A stretch of 64,000 nt of DNA from Lophium mytilinum (lineage: Eukaryota > Ascomycota > Dothideomycetes > Mytilinidiales > Mytilinidiaceae), in the NCBI GenBank assembly GCA_010093605.1, contig MU004190.1, forward strand, positions 434,001-498,000, read 5' to 3'. Of this stretch, positions 51,345 through 64,000 are shown piece after piece. Below the pieces are notes generated by a model. It made no database searches, was not told where the DNA came from, and saw nothing but the letters and a program-made list of their open reading frames with translations. How positions within the stretch are numbered: the first letter of the stretch is position 1; each line of letters begins with the position of its first letter. The position numbers and the translations under genes are program-made.

Positions 51345-54231
51345 ATGTATCAACACCCACGCCCGTCCCCCAGGATGGCCTCCGCAGCCAACTCCCTACA
51401 AACAAACCCCACACGAACTAACAACGCCCGGGATCGAACGCATTCCCCTTATTCAGATTCAATACCATACAGTGACAGAGGAGGAGACGAAGAGGGCGAA
51501 ATGGTTGATCGCGTAGACCAGAGGTCCGAGGTGGAGCAGAAGAACTACCAGAAAATAAACCAGATCATACAAGTACGCTCCCCAAAATGGATCCGCTGAA
51601 TCTTCCGAGAAAGACTGACAGTCTGCTGCAGCAATTCTTCATCAAGGCTACCCTCACTATCGTTTCTGCGCGGACCGTGCTCCCACATGCTTTCAACAAA
51701 GCTGGCGAACTGAAGCAGAATAAATGGGTATGTCAATTCACGCTCCTGTATTACATGTTTCGTTGCTAATATGACCCTAGTTCAACGTTGTACTCGATGA
51801 CACAGATGAGTTTGCCGAAGATATAATGGAATGGAGGACCATGGACGCAGTTCAGGACAAGCCGCCTCCACTGTGCATAGAAGTGTACCTGGACCTGAAA
51901 GATCTTACAAACAGCCAAACTCTAGTCATTATCGATGAGAATGGGAAGAGATGGGATGTTGCCGAGGCGCTCAATCCCCCGGCCGAATCCACGGCGCGAC
52001 CTCCGAGTCGTATGGGAATGTCTACTCAGGTTGTGCTCGAGCGGTGGAGAGTTGAGATTGGTGATAAGAACTCTGTTGCACCGTCTGAACTTAGAGATGC
52101 GCTGCCAAACGTCTACAAAAAGGCCGTCGTGCTATTTCGATCGCTGTTCGCAACCGTTCGGTTTACTCCAGCATGGAAGTACTATCGACGTATGGCAAAA
52201 CAGCCAGCGAACCACCCCTCGTTGAAGATAAAGTACCGCATCTACAATGACGAGTTCAAAAGCCCTCGCCGAGACACCCTGGCCGTACCATTGTACCCTT
52301 CACCGGACGCTGTTACGGAGAAAAACGTTTTCTTCCCGTCGAACTCGCCCATCGGTCCTCTCTGCATTTCAACTGTGTATCGATCGAACTGTGATTTCCG
52401 AGTAGACGATTCTGAATCATTGCTGAGCTCTCACTTCATGGGCATGGACGACCACTACTTCCAGCCTTCACTTGGTCGACAGCACGACACTCGACAGCAA
52501 GAAGTTGGCCTAGTACCTGGATCTCTTCCTGTTGGCAAAATACAGTCCCAAGACGTGCCCGACCGTGGCCAAGCATATGGAAGTCTGTCGACTTTTCACC
52601 AAGTCGGCCCGGCCACCGGAACGAGCCCAATATCGGCACTCCGAGCTGCCCGAGATATGCCCATGCAATCACCATCAGACTCACCTCCCCAGAAGCTCCC
52701 ACCCAATCACCGGACTGCTATGGGCTCCAAGTCGTCACTGCGTTCAGCTGAGGGGCAGCCTTCTTACCAAAGACGGACTTCTGTATCCTTCCAGCCCTTC
52801 AAAGCAGGCTCTCTGTCTTCGTCTCCTGCACTAGGGAACCAGATCCCACAATCGCCGTCTGGCTCACTGAGCAGGGCCAATAGTACAAATAATCCGCTGC
52901 TGCAAGCACGTAATAGGACATCTCTAAACGCATTACCTCAAGCTGCCCTACGAGCTCCCTCGCTACCGAATGAGACGGCGATCGCATCATCTGCTTCGAG
53001 CTCGCCTAAGCCTGCTCCAATAAGCCGCTATAGCAGTAGTTTTGGACATCGGCGGAGTAGATTCTCTTCCGGTGGGGGGAGTAAAACCGAGGACGATAAC
53101 CTGAGTAGCGGCAAAGGAAGTCTCGCCTCTTCGGCTCAGCCTGGTTCAGACATATTGAACGAGGGAGAAGGAGCTAGTTCTGGATCAATAAAAACGGACG
53201 ACGAGAACATCTCAGACTTCCTAAAACTTCTCGAGCAGAAGAAGGATCTAAAGAGTTTTAACCGAAGCGACAATGCGTCACGTGATGCGACAATGAGACG
53301 AACCACAGCTCAACTCACGAAGTACCAACGCATGCGCGACTCCAACGCACAGCTCTCCGACTCTCTGTCATCATCTCTCTTGCTGCACAGATCTTCTTCA
53401 TCCTCTAGCCGCCAGCTTTCCAGTGTCCCTCCTATGATCGCCGGGACCTCTGCCTCTACATCATCATCTCCAGGAAAGCCCATATCGCCACATACGCCAC
53501 ATACTCCAGCAATTCCATCTCGCCTAAGTGCGAATAGTATCATAGAATACGAACCCCGTCGGAGCAGGAGTCGTCCTCGACATTCGCCCCAACCTGAGCA
53601 GGACACAGCCCAGGCACGTGAAATGCTCCGAGCCGCAAGTCGAAGGGAGCAAGGAACAACAGCAATTGATATCCCGACGTCTCCGAGGCCGTGGAATTAC
53701 CCCCGGAGGTCTAGTTCAGCGGCCCAGAACAGGACCATTGATGATGAGCCTGACTTGTTTGGGCTGCGAAGTGCGAGCGTGCCAGCGGAAGACACTGATC
53801 GCGAGAATCCAGACTTCCAGCGTGAAGCAGTTGACGTCACCTCTAGCGGGCTTTTCCAGAATCGCGAGCTACTCGCCGGTGAACTTGACAGTGAGCCCGT
53901 TGATCAGGCAACAGACTCAATACCGAGTCGCCCAGACTCTCGCGAAGACGTCGGTCGTCCTTCGTCCGCATCCGAAGTCCCTACTTCTCGAAATCGCTTT
54001 AGCGCCCGAGGCCGCGGCCTCTCCTCTGCTCATGGATCTTCAACCAGCCTCAATACGCATAACTCTCGCTTCAGCTTCAACTCTTCCCGCACAGCTGCTG
54101 TAGACGATGACGAACCTCTGCTATTCCAGATGAGTGAGCTACATGTCAACCGACGCAGTATCGAAGAAGGCCGAGGCGGCTCAAGTGCTAGTAGTGGAGA
54201 CCGAAGGCGCGGTGGCTCGCATTGGCAATAA
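51345..54231 (+). CDS. ATG13: Autophagy protein Atg13
   Basis: Regulatory subunit of the Atg1 kinase complex that starts autophagosome formation; phosphorylated by TORC1 when nutrients are plentiful. Exons are 51345-51572, 51632-51727 and 51781-54231; the product is 924 residues, in the usual fungal range. It starts MYQHPRPSPRMASAANS. The HORMA domain covers about 65-300: NYQKINQIIQQFFIKATLTI joined across the first intron, VLPHAFNKAGELKQNKW, FNVVLDDTDEF, VVLERWRVEIGD, YKKAVVLFRSLFATVRFTPAW and GPLCISTVYRSNCDF. The remaining 600 residues are Ser/Pro-rich and disordered, as in all Atg13, and include the probable Atg1/Atg17-binding stretch SDFLKLLEQKKDLKSF near 455-475. The start could instead be the Met at residue 11. 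Confidence 0.95.
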
Positions 54232-57060
54232 GTGGCTCAGCCTCGCTGCCGTGCACTGAATACCTACAATATCTGCTGAATCGAACTATCGATCCATTGT
54301 TATACCTCTTGGAGTAAAGGCGGCCCTGGATCACAGAACGATGATGAGGGTTGGCTTACACACGCAATATCGTCCACAAACCTATTCCTCCTTCAATTCC
54401 CCGCATACCAGTATCTTAAAACAACCTATATCCTCGTTTATTTGGCGTTTATAATCTCGGCATCTGGCGTGGCTTTTCTTTTCAATCCGTAATTCATTCA
54501 TACTTCATTTTTATGTGTGAGCGGTTCGCATCGCATCACACAGTCGGTCATAGATTCGAGCAGGCGCGTATATGTTGAGTTTCGTTTTGGTTGATCCATC
54601 GATCCGGTCTTGTCTGCTCTTTGCTTCTTGCTTTGGTATTCTATATCCTATGCTGCGGGTGTGCTCTTTGGCGACGGCGAAGTCGAGTCTTGGGACTGGG
54701 CCGGAGTGAACTGGGCCGGAGCTTGGGTACTCGGCTTGTTGGTAGGGCTTGGTCGCGGATGTACGGGATTCGAGCTGCGTATGCGTATGCAGACTCTGGA
54801 TGAGTGCGGTTTCATTGTCATGGTTGTGGGTTGTGAATAGATTGGATATTAGGAGTCTCAAGGCTTCAATTGGGGGTGGGGGGGAGGATTGGAATATAGG
54901 TTCGTAGCTATTTTGAATGAGTATCGTAAACGTTATTGTAAGGTTTCTTTGCGTTCGTGAAAGCTACAGGTTACAAGTTACGATGCTATCTACTCAGAGG
55001 CTCGTTGCTCAACCATTTGCTCCACGCGATTCATCAACCAGGCGCTCCTCACGCCCTTCGAACAATCCCTCCAAATCGCTCAATGCTCTGCCATCGCCGA
55101 CTTCGCTCCCACTACTTGTCCAGCTTCCTGAAGCATAGCTAGGCACATCCAACCCCAGCGCCAAGTGAAACGCATCCCCTAAGAACTATCACAGACCACC
55201 TTCGCCGTAGCCCATCCCTAGCAACAACCATCACAGACCACGTAAGCTCAGGCCCAGGCTGACATGACGTCTCCATCCCAGCAGGGCCCTAGTCCGGAAT
55301 CCCTATCCGGCACCCAAATCCTGCCGACGCGCATGAGCAGGATCGCGATTCACCGGAATGGTGGCTCGTGATGCACGTACATGTACACAACGCTAGAACA
55401 CTCCCCACATACTAAACCAAACCTGCACCGACTGCGCAAATGTGGCACTGAAGGATCACGGCCAGCGGTCGCAGTAAGAGGCGGAGGAGGAGCTGCAAGG
55501 CTACGCCCGGCTTCCTGTTCTAGCATCGCGGCGGCGAGGCTGAGATGCGCTATCCGTCGCCATCCCCACAGCCCCCCGACGCTTCCCTGGTTAGCAGGCG
55601 GAGTGGGACGGGAGGTGGAGATGTGGTGGGTTGGTGAGGTGGAGGCATCGCGGCGCTAGAAGGTTTGGAAGGTTCGTTGCAGCTGCCTGTTTGGGCGTAG
55701 ATGGGGTAGGGGACGTGCTTTTGTATGCAGCTCGTCGAATGGGTCGTTTGTTGTGCGGGGGGGCCTCGAGGCTGAGGAATATGGGGCTCGTTACATTTAC
55801 TACTGAGTTGACCTACATGCATAGAAAATGTTACGCTGTATGATCCCTGGCCGAGCTGAGTATACGTCGATATAGTTGATATGCTGCACGAGAATATGTC
55901 GTTTGGGGGTGAAATGCGATAGAGGTTAGACTTCGGTGCGAAAGGGACCTCGTTGTTTTTGGTTTAGCTACTGCGGAGCACTAGGACCATTATACCCAAC
56001 GTGGCATCAAGTCCGTACGCGGAATGCTCCTCGGAGCATTCGTCAACGGGTGGGAGAATGCGGAGGCGCTCATCAGGATCAGCGAGTGGGTCACGCTAGA
56101 AACTTGGAAGCTTCGACTGGACTTCGGTGCATGGGATGAGCTGTTGGTGCTCTTGGTTCCTAGCCGAGCTTGAATGTTGGATGAGGTGCCTAGGCTTTGT
56201 AGACTGGATGGGCGTGGAGGTAGGCGAAGTTGGGTATGGGATATCATGACTCGTAAGGCAGACCTCAGCCTTCCCTCCACCATCTCAGCGAGACATGGGG
56301 AGATACTGCATTAGTGATGAGAACAGATGGATAGTGCGTTACAAGTCCCGAGGCGCCCCACAGGATACTGTGATGAAGTGGAGTCTTTCGCTATGTCCTG
56401 CGTTCCTCCAAGCTCCAATCGTCACCTTACGCTTCCTGTAGATGAGCTCATCCTTCACGAAGCCGCTAGAACATCCTTCCCGCCTCCACACAAGCGAACA
56501 CGACGGCGGCCAGGCTTAGAGGCTCCATCATGAAGTCTCGCGAACGAGTCAAGCACGTACTACACTCAGCCGCATGCGTCTCCAGACACAGGATGCTCAC
56601 ACAACCACAGAACCTATGCGTTCCAGAAGGTGCCTAGGATACCTTCCGGCTTATACCGGCATCAAATTCGTATTGGAGGATATAGGTACACGTGCCTTGG
56701 AAATCAGCTAAAACCTGGGACCCAAGCCACCAAGCCGCCACGCCCAGCACCGAGCGCCCTAGCAACGATCTGCCTGCAAGGAAAGAGAACAATGGTCTGG
56801 TAAGGGTATAGAAGGAAAGACAGGGTAGAGAGTGAGACAAGACGGGCATGTAATCCACCCACCCATGGATAGTGTAGATAGTGTACAATGAAAAGTGGAA
56901 CTGCCTGTCTACCGTAATCGACATATATCTATGCCGATGACTTGAGCAGCTGGTCCATGGAGGATGCCGTCGTAACATGAAAGCATTATGAGCGTGACCG
57001 TCTGCAGGGTGTAGCACTTTTGGGAATGTTTCATTCAGGTCGTTGCTGTTCGCGGAACGG
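54232..57060. other. Gene-free stretch between convergent ATG13 and Zn2Cys6 genes
   Basis: 2.8 kb. The left part is the ATG13 3' flank and the right part the 3' flank of the transcription factor. Only short frames (up to about 127 codons) overlapping on both strands, with no domains. No repeat or RNA gene recognised. Confidence 0.55.
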
Positions 57061-59491
57061 CTAGGTGAGAGCGCTCATGAAGCCGTCCTTGAGCAAGGTT
57101 CTCGGATCGTAATCTTGGGTATTCGAAGTCTGAAGCTGTTGCTGCGCAGCTGCAGCAGTAGCCTGCGCGGCTGCTGCCTCGCTTGCCGCGGCAACGGCGG
57201 CCGCAATGTCGCCCTTGGTTTCAGTCGATGCAGCATTGCCACCACTGCTCACCGGACGAGCCCCTGGTTCTGTACCCTCGCGCTCGCCCACGGCCGCAGC
57301 TGCAAGGTGTTGGAGACCTGCCATGTTTGGCTGCACGCTTGATCCTGATCTTGACCCTGGCTGCTCGTTGGGGAGTTTTGAGCGTAGCAGGTCGCGGATT
57401 GATGAGTCCCAGCCTGATCCTTCGGAACTTCGGTGCACGATTTGGCCGTTTGATATGGCCTCGTCCATCTCCGCAATCGCGATAGTCGCTTCGTTCTGAG
57501 TCTCTGAGCGGATGGATATCTCCACTAGGGAGGTTGCGACCAGACTTGCAAATATGTGATTGAGAGGGGAGATCGGGCCATGAGTGAGGTTGTTGAGTAG
57601 CTCTCGAGTGAGTGCCAGGACATCGCCAGGAGCGGTAGATGAAGACATACGAGCAACAATCAGGCGGAGATACTGAAATGCTAGCTGCGGAGGCGAGTTG
57701 ATCGACAAGTTTGTCGCATCTAGTGACTCCTCCAACCTGTCCAACTGACCTTCGAGAAACAATAGTTCGGGCGAAGTAGGAGTCAAGGTTGGGAATGTAT
57801 CAGGTGCCTCCAGGTCATCGTTTGGAATGCTAGTTAACCGGATGCTGTACGCGACCTGGCCGATCACGTTGGAGGTCCCTACGTAGGAATTAGCACAGTA
57901 CATTCCTGTCGAAGAAAGTTCAGCTTACTGGCAAGGTGATATGCAACCTCTCCCAAAGCCTGATGATCATTCTTGGAAATCTTTCCACGGCGTAGCGGCA
58001 TGAAGAGATCTGTTGACATGCTTGATGCGTGAAAACGGTCCAAAATGAAAGTCACCCAAAAGAGTCGTCGAGCAGTATTGAAGGAGTCTGGATCCTGTTC
58101 CCGAAGAGAGTGGAGAACCTTGGCATCGTTGAGGCCAACAAATGAGACTCGACCAACAACTCGTGCGATAAGTTCAGCTGTGTTGCTCATTGCAGAAGGG
58201 CCTGACTTGTCAGACGCGAATGCGAGCAGCAGCAGAGACTGAATGTACACAAGGTTGTTATAAAATTGGCGGACGCTGTCATCGTCACCTAGAGTTGTCT
58301 CGGCCTTTCCAAGAAGTCCCTGAGCAGTTTGGATCAGCTGGGGAACCCCAGCTTCATTCCGCGGAAGACTTGAAGGAGATAGGGCTTGAATGGCACACTC
58401 TAGAGCTAGGTGAAAGGCATTCCGTAGGCTGAGGGGACATGATGATATGCGTGTTAGGTGTGCGGGGTCCAATGGTAATATAGGAAGCGTAGGATGAACC
58501 AGAATATAGTATCTAGGTTCAGTCAGCAATATGCTTAGAATAGAGCGGTACGAGGAAACCATACGCTTTGAGTACTGCCTCACTCGAGTCGTGTGGAAAG
58601 TTGATCCCTTGAGCGCCGTTCACCGAGTACTGATCACGCTGCGTAGAGGTTTCCTGGGCTGACCAGCCCATGTTAGGACGATGTGATGGACCGTAGGAGT
58701 CTTGTAAGCCCTCGGACATGGAATGCGTTCGTTTCCGTCCATACTGCGTCGGTGTCTGGATGTCTGCTAAAGCGTTGATTTGCTCTCCTAGGCCGTATGG
58801 GATATCGTAGCTTGATTGTGGAGTACCTGAAGGGTTCCCGCCAATCTGGCTCTCCAGAGTGTTCAGACGATCGGCAAGCTCCTTGATATAACTGCTTTTG
58901 TCAGGTTTAGACCAACTGCGAAGAATGAGTACTCATACCCTTTACTCGGACCTCGCTTCATTGGCTGGCGACTGAATTGGCAACGCGCACCCGTACGCTT
59001 GCAGCTGGAGCAGGCTTCGGGGCCGTTTTCGCTGGTGGCATCGCATCGAATCTATGATCTGTCAGTAAGGAAGGGTCGACACAGCTATTCCCAGGCCGAG
59101 GTACCTTCTTGCGCCGGCATTCGTCGCAGGCGCGAGACACCTTGGACCGCTTCCGCGAACCCGACCCGTCGTCGATGTAGTGCCCCTGGTCCTCGAGGCT
59201 CATCAGGCCGTTCTGCGCCATCTGCTGTGGGGAGTGTGTCGGCCGGATTGGGGTGTGGACCTGGTGGTGCGGCGGGTTCAAGGAATGCTCCTGTGGCGGC
59301 GCGCTCGCGATATGTCGACCGAGGTGCTGCTGTAGGTTCTCCTGCAGCTGCAGCTCAGGGTCGGTCGGGCCATGCTGCTGCTGCTGTTGGTGTTGCGCGG
59401 GCGACATGGCACCGTTCTGGTGGACGTAGAGGCCGCCAGAGTGGCTCATCTGGGTGTCGCTGGGATCCGGGTAAGAACCACCGGTAGCCAT
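57061..59491 (-). CDS. Zn2Cys6 transcription factor, Rgt1/COL-26 type
   Basis: Fungal binuclear-cluster regulator resembling yeast Rgt1 and Neurospora COL-26, which control sugar-transporter and carbon-response genes. Exons are 59491-59105, 59051-58939, 58891-58565, 58512-57929 and 57878-57061; the product is 742 residues. After a Gln/His/Pro-rich start (polyQ near 35), the zinc cluster lies at 122-153, spaced CX2CX6CX10CX2CX6C and split by the first intron: SRACDECRRKK then IRCDATSENGPEACSSCKRTGARC. The linker QPMKRGPSKGYIKELADRLN is diagnostic of the Rgt1 group. The fungal middle homology region starts at EAVLKAYYILVHPTLPILP and includes ARRLFWVTFILDRFHA. The C-terminus is Ala/Gln-rich. Targets are inferred from the family, not seen here. 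Confidence 0.9.
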
Positions 59492-62144
59492 GGCGGAGAA
59501 ATCGGCAAAGGATCGCGGGTGACGCGCGACGACGAGATGGAGCGCACCGGGACTTGCGATTGCGGGGTTGGTTGATGGTGGACGCCGGAGGAGAGTGGAC
59601 GGAGGGTGAGAGGTGCCCGTCTATGAGTTCTCGGCGATGAGGCGCGCTTAACGCCATTGGTGCTAGCCCGCCGGTCGCAATGGCTGGTGAATACACGGCG
59701 GGCCCAGAGAAGCGCGCTGCAAATTGCATCTTCTCGGTTGGACGTATGCTTGCTTTCACGGCGTGAGGTGGCCGCTGGCTTTTTTTCTGTGTCCAGATGA
59801 AGTTCTTCCCGGCTTGAAACGGACCGCTTCGGATTCAAAGATGGTCCGTAAGAACCACCAACCCCAACAGCAAACCGGACGACGACAGTCCCGCACCGCC
59901 AAGCTTGCGTCAACAGGTTAACACAGAACAAACGCGTATTTCTTATGTCCGATGTTATTGCTTTCAAGCACTCAGAATACAGTCTCTCATACTAGTAGCG
60001 ATGAGTAGAGCCACCGAACCGCTGCAACACCAGTGTTGGCTGTCGCTGGTCTCACATGGAAAGTGCACCGAGTATTGCTAGGCTTACAGTACCTCGTCAT
60101 ACGCCTTTTCACTCTCCTTTTTCTCGACTTACAGTGCTTCAGGGCCCAATGAAGGGCTTGAGCGAGATAAAATTCATCTAGAGTTATCGGTGAACTTCCC
60201 AGACCACATGAGGTGTGCGGAGAATACACAGAGTACCTATCAAGCTGTCTCGGCATCTGCCACTAGATTGAAGCACTACAAGCAGGTAAAGGACTGCACA
60301 TGTCAATGACAGGCAACATAGGTGCTCTACGCAACGCGATCCTTTCTATTTGAGCATATTGTAATAATCAATCCAACTTATTTCTTATCTACTCTCGGGA
60401 CCTCCCAAGCGCTTGACAAACCACAAGCGGAATCTGCTCCTTTAGCACATGTGCTACTGCCACCATCCTCCTCTCTACTTCCAACGTCTTGTGATGCGAT
60501 GGATCCAAGAGGCGGGGACATCCTCGGCATCTATTGTGTCCAACTCTGCAGAGGTACTCACAGGCATCGTCGCCGCGCGGAACCATTGCCCATCTTCAGA
60601 CAGTGCCACCGCCAGCTCTGCCCTGCATGGCGAGAAAGCTCGCGGCACGGCTCCGTCGTTGGGTTCCCAGTGTTGCATGTAACCGCTGGCCTCGCCAGGA
60701 TAGGCTGTAGAGCGGCACGCGGCATGCAGATTGACATCCAAGTTGACAGCTTCCTCAGGATACAGGTCGACGTGTACCCGACTGTTTCAGAAGCTCAGCG
60801 CCGAGCAGCGAAGATCGTGGGTCCGGTGTCGGGGGGAGGAGCTGCAGCGCGGTGCCGCAAGCTGGCCGGATGTCCCAGACGCACAGCCATTCTGGCTATA
60901 CATGCACCAGCGTCTCACGGGCCCTGTTGGAGGTCTGCATGTGGCACTCGGCGGGCATACAGAGCATACCAAACCAGCACCAGGTTCCTGAAAGTAGTGG
61001 CACGGGCATATTCAGGGGAGCGGCCGCGGCACGATGGCGATTCGCTGGGGGTTGAGGCCCCTGGATGGATCCTCGGCTTGGCAACAGTCGGCGATCGATA
61101 GCGTCACCGGCGAGGGAATGTTCCATGGTGCAGTCAGCGTGGGTGAGCGGCAGGGCTGTGGGAAGTGTGGGAGAGCGGCGGCCAAGGCGCATCGGGAGCC
61201 GTCCAGTCAACGACAACGAGATTCGGGGACGCGGTCGCTTCGGGCCCGCTGCTGGAGGCCGACGTCGCGTGATGCTCGCCGGCACTTCTCGAGGCGCGCA
61301 CAAAGAGCAGCGTCGTAGCGTGGAGTGGAGGGCGTCGGTGGAGCTGCGTCTGCGCTGCATCTGCGCTGGGGGTCCGGCGTCAAGGACTGGCGAGCGAGTG
61401 TTGGCATGCAAGTCATCGAGCTGCTGCCGGCGACACAACAACGGTGCAAACAAAAGCGCCATCAGAGTGCCACACGGCGAGTGCGTTGAGCTGGGCCATC
61501 CCAGACTCCAGGCACGGACGGGAAGCCGGCCATGTTGCAGTGGGCGCCAGGTCGCGCTGCCAGCCCCGGCCCGTGGAGCATTCATTCGTACCGTTAGCGA
61601 CGAGCGGGTCGAGCGCAATCCAAAAAGAAAAAGAGTCGGCATGCAGAATGTGCTGGGGGCTAAGTTGCTTCGGTTCCAAGACCATCTTTCGCCGCTAAAA
61701 CCTGAGCCCTTCCGCCGCTCTGCCTCACTCCCTGACTCTCTCATCCACCACCAACCACCATTACACCCACACACAGCTTGTCGTTTTGGTCGCTCCAAAG
61801 CGTCAGAGGTCCCACGCGTTTCGGCCAGCGCCTTTAGGTGCACGGCTCGGCCAGTTCTCTCTTCCTCTCCGCCTCTCCTCCGCCTCTCCTCCTCTACCTC
61901 TACCGCCTCTCCACTCTCCACTCTGGACTTCCCCTTGACGGTCGCGGCGTTTGACGGACTCGGCGTTTCTCCATTAGCATAGATACCCTCCTGTTTCGTT
62001 TGCCTGCTTGTTTCGACACTTGTCGCATTCCAATCCGCCTTCGACAGCCCGTCGTCGTCGACTTTTATCCTTAGCCTTACCGACCGCTCGCGCAAACCGC
62101 CTTGCGCTGTGCCTCGTCCACCGCCTGTGCTCCGCCGCTACACA
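59492..62144. other. Gene-free divergent region between two transcription-factor genes
   Basis: 2.65 kb between the Zn2Cys6 start and the copper-fist start. Long frames exist on both strands at once (60896-62095 minus, 399 codons; 61065-61982 plus, 305 codons; 60322-61101 plus, 259 codons), but they are antisense to each other, rich in Arg, Ser, Ala and Gly, and without domains; GC-rich DNA alone can give this. The right end (61700-62144) is pyrimidine-rich and probably the copper-fist leader. Confidence 0.55.
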
Positions 62145-63876
62145 ATGCCTACCTTTGAGGGCGAGAAATGGGCGTGTGCCTCTTGCATCAAGGGCCACCG
62201 CGTCAGCGGCTGCACGCATACTGGTATATCTCTCGGTCATCTTGCTCACCTTGCGCGAAGCAGTCCCATTAGAACATAGGCTGAACTTGTACCTCTTAGA
62301 TCGAGAGCTCCATCATATCAACCCCAAGGGTCGTCCAGTCAAGCAATGCGAGCATTGTCGTGGTGCTCGCAAGTCCAAGTCGCACCACGCCAAGTGCGAC
62401 TGCGGTGACAAGAAGGACAAGCCCAAGGACAAGGGCGACTTGAAGGGTGAGCTTCTCGCTGGCGTCAGCGTCGAGGGCATCTCTAATCATTCTGCAGTCG
62501 GAGGTCACCACTGCGGCTGCCACAGCGGCGCAGCGTGCACCTGCGGCATCGTGAAGAAAGAGAGCCTCGACCTGAAGCTGGACACGGGCACTCTCAAGCT
62601 TGCGCAGCACCCGGCCAAGCCAAAGCCTAGACTTACCGCAACACAGTCGGAGAGCACTTTGACTGTCTTCGCCAATGGCCACCACAAGCCCTGCCACAGG
62701 TTGAACAACGCCGCCCACGTCTCCGGTGCCCCGTACAAGATCCCACGCCCGCACACATTGCACGACCCGCTCGGCCACTATTCCCACGACAATCTCAAGC
62801 GCATCTACGAGCAGCCTAACAACCAAGCACAGCGGTCGCTCGATACGCTCTCTCTGTCCAACAGCAGCTTTTACAGCGTCTTCAGCTCCCCAGCTCAGCG
62901 TTCCGTCGATAGTCTGCCATTGACATCGTCAAGCGGCATGTTCAATGGTACCTACGCACCTTTCGACCCTCAAAAGCCAATGTTCGCAAAGGCACCCGAG
63001 AACGGGCTTCCCCATGTTCCTCATGACGGAAGCTCGCCTGACAGCCAGCTCAGCGACACAATACCGTCACAAACACCCTGGGCGTGGACTCCGACAACGG
63101 CGTCTGGAAACGGGACATTTGGTCTGGACAGTCTATCAACGTCCCCGTCCCAGGAGTACTTGCCAGCTCTGGAAAACGACTGGGCCATCCCTTCAGCTGG
63201 GATCAATCCTTCTTGGTCCGCCAAAGATCTTCCATTGGTCCCCAATCGATCGGCAAACGCTTTTCCAATTTCCCAAAGTGGAGAATCTAATAAACAAAGC
63301 GTTCCAAACCTCACCCCGTCGTCTTCTGGAGCACAGTCCGAGATTGGCGATCCTAACATGTTCGAGAACTTAGAATATGCGGCTCCGCAATCGGTCATGA
63401 GCGAATCTCTTCCCTGGGACGAGAGTGCCCAGTTCCGTGACCCACCTGCCTACCGCATGCGAGCAGCCACTGGCGGTTCAGATTTCCGCCAAGCTCCAAC
63501 ATCTGCGCCAGGTAACGACGCTCGCCGTTCACTTGATATAGACTTCAACAAACGTTTCAACGAAAGCCTACTCGAACAGGGTGTAAACTCGAACTTCATG
63601 CCTTTCCAGTCCCCCAATATTGAGGCTTCAAAGGGCATGTCGGCTGCTCCTACTTACGCCTCCACAAGTGCCCCGGTCGACGCAAACTCACTTTATTCGA
63701 CAGACGAGTACGCACCTCGCTCCATTATGATCCCAAACAGCATCGAAGACATTCCAACGTCGAACCCATGGTTAGGCTTTGACGACGTCACCAATTTTGG
63801 GCTCACTTCTTTCGACACACCTCTCGACATGAGCGTCGATGTGTCGAATTACTCTGCTAGCGGCCCTTGGATTTGA
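62145..63876 (+). CDS. Copper-fist transcription factor, AceA/Cuf1 type
   Basis: Copper-sensing regulator. Exons are 62145-62223 and 62300-63876; the product is 551 residues. The copper fist fills residues 1-62: MPTFEGEKWACASCIKGH with zinc ligands C11, C14, C23 and H25, the intron after CTHT, then the minor-groove motif KGRPVKQC and CRGARKSKSHHAKCDCGDK. A second cysteine cluster, CGCHSGAACTC near 120-130, fits the CXC arrays that bind Cu(I). The rest is Ser/Pro/Asn-rich with an acidic, aromatic C-terminus (NPWLGFDDVTNFGLTSFD) that looks like an activation domain. CRGxRKSxSxHxKCxCGDK resembles Aspergillus AceA (copper detoxification) more than MacA (uptake), so a detoxification role is the better inference. 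Confidence 0.93.
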
Positions 63877-64000
63877 CAACTCATACAAGCAGCCAGCTCG
63901 GACTGTAATCGAGCAAGGCGCCGTACTTGATCATCTCTATCACCCTATCTCTTTCATGAGACATGACTTATGACCCCCCGTTGGGCCAGATGCCAACACC

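Overview
The window is nuclear DNA of a filamentous ascomycete (Pezizomycotina), most likely a Dothideomycete. The evidence is short spliceosomal introns (about 47 to 110 bp, GT..AG, CTAAC/CTGAC-like branch sites), a Zn2Cys6 regulator of the Rgt1/COL-26 type, a copper-fist factor, Atg13, a 2EXR-like protein and dispersed short repeats. The class assignment is inference. I rebuilt exon structures by hand by matching frames across introns. Every multi-exon model given here sums to a whole number of codons.

Layout: (1) 1-1743 gene-free with TATA/E-box units; 1744-2789 mitochondrial oxoglutarate/malate carrier (-). (2) 2790-6203 gene-free with more such units; 6204-8883 BYE1-like PHD/TFIIS-M/SPOC protein (-), head to head with 9545-10309, a CCDC16/ZNF830-like protein (+) that lacks the zinc finger. 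(3) 10310-12620 AT-rich repeat-bearing DNA with a SINE-like copy; 12621-14084 Ysc84-like SYLF-SH3 protein (+). (4) 14085-19113 a 5 kb gene-free block with TATA/E-box units, a fold-back element, a minisatellite and a perfect 22-bp palindrome; 19114-20394 polyol-type SDR (+). (5) 21551-22068 Sft1/Bet1-type SNARE (+); 22889-24825 Age2-type ArfGAP (-); 25360-26124 2EXR/F-box-like protein (-); 27400-28461 orphan (+). (6) 29010-30597 cytochrome P450 (-); 31477-34225 HBS1 (+), with copies of one repeat family just beyond the orphan and beyond HBS1; 35273-36391 low-complexity A/P/E protein (-). (7) 37060-38604 PP2A activator RRD1 (-), head to head with 38802-41366, a nuclear AT-hook/Myb-like protein (+). 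(8) 41367-43383 gene-free with the second SINE-like copy; 43384-44541 solenoid-repeat protein with a C-terminal PPPY (+). (9) 44966-46556 branched-chain 2-oxoacid dehydrogenase E1 alpha (-), head to head with 47091-48106 COQ5 (+); both are mitochondrial. (10) 51345-54231 ATG13 (+); 57061-59491 Rgt1/COL-26-like Zn2Cys6 factor (-); 62145-63876 AceA/Cuf1-like copper-fist factor (+).

Most genes are housekeeping and unrelated: there is no biosynthetic cluster. The three head-to-head pairs probably share promoters. The most unusual signals are (a) repeated CACGTG-plus-TATA units in gene-free DNA with no convincing ORF behind them, (b) the 15-17-residue solenoid protein with a PY motif, and (c) several short dispersed repeats, including two SINE-like copies with a nearly invariant head. 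I saw no tRNA, rRNA or CRISPR and no intact transposon.
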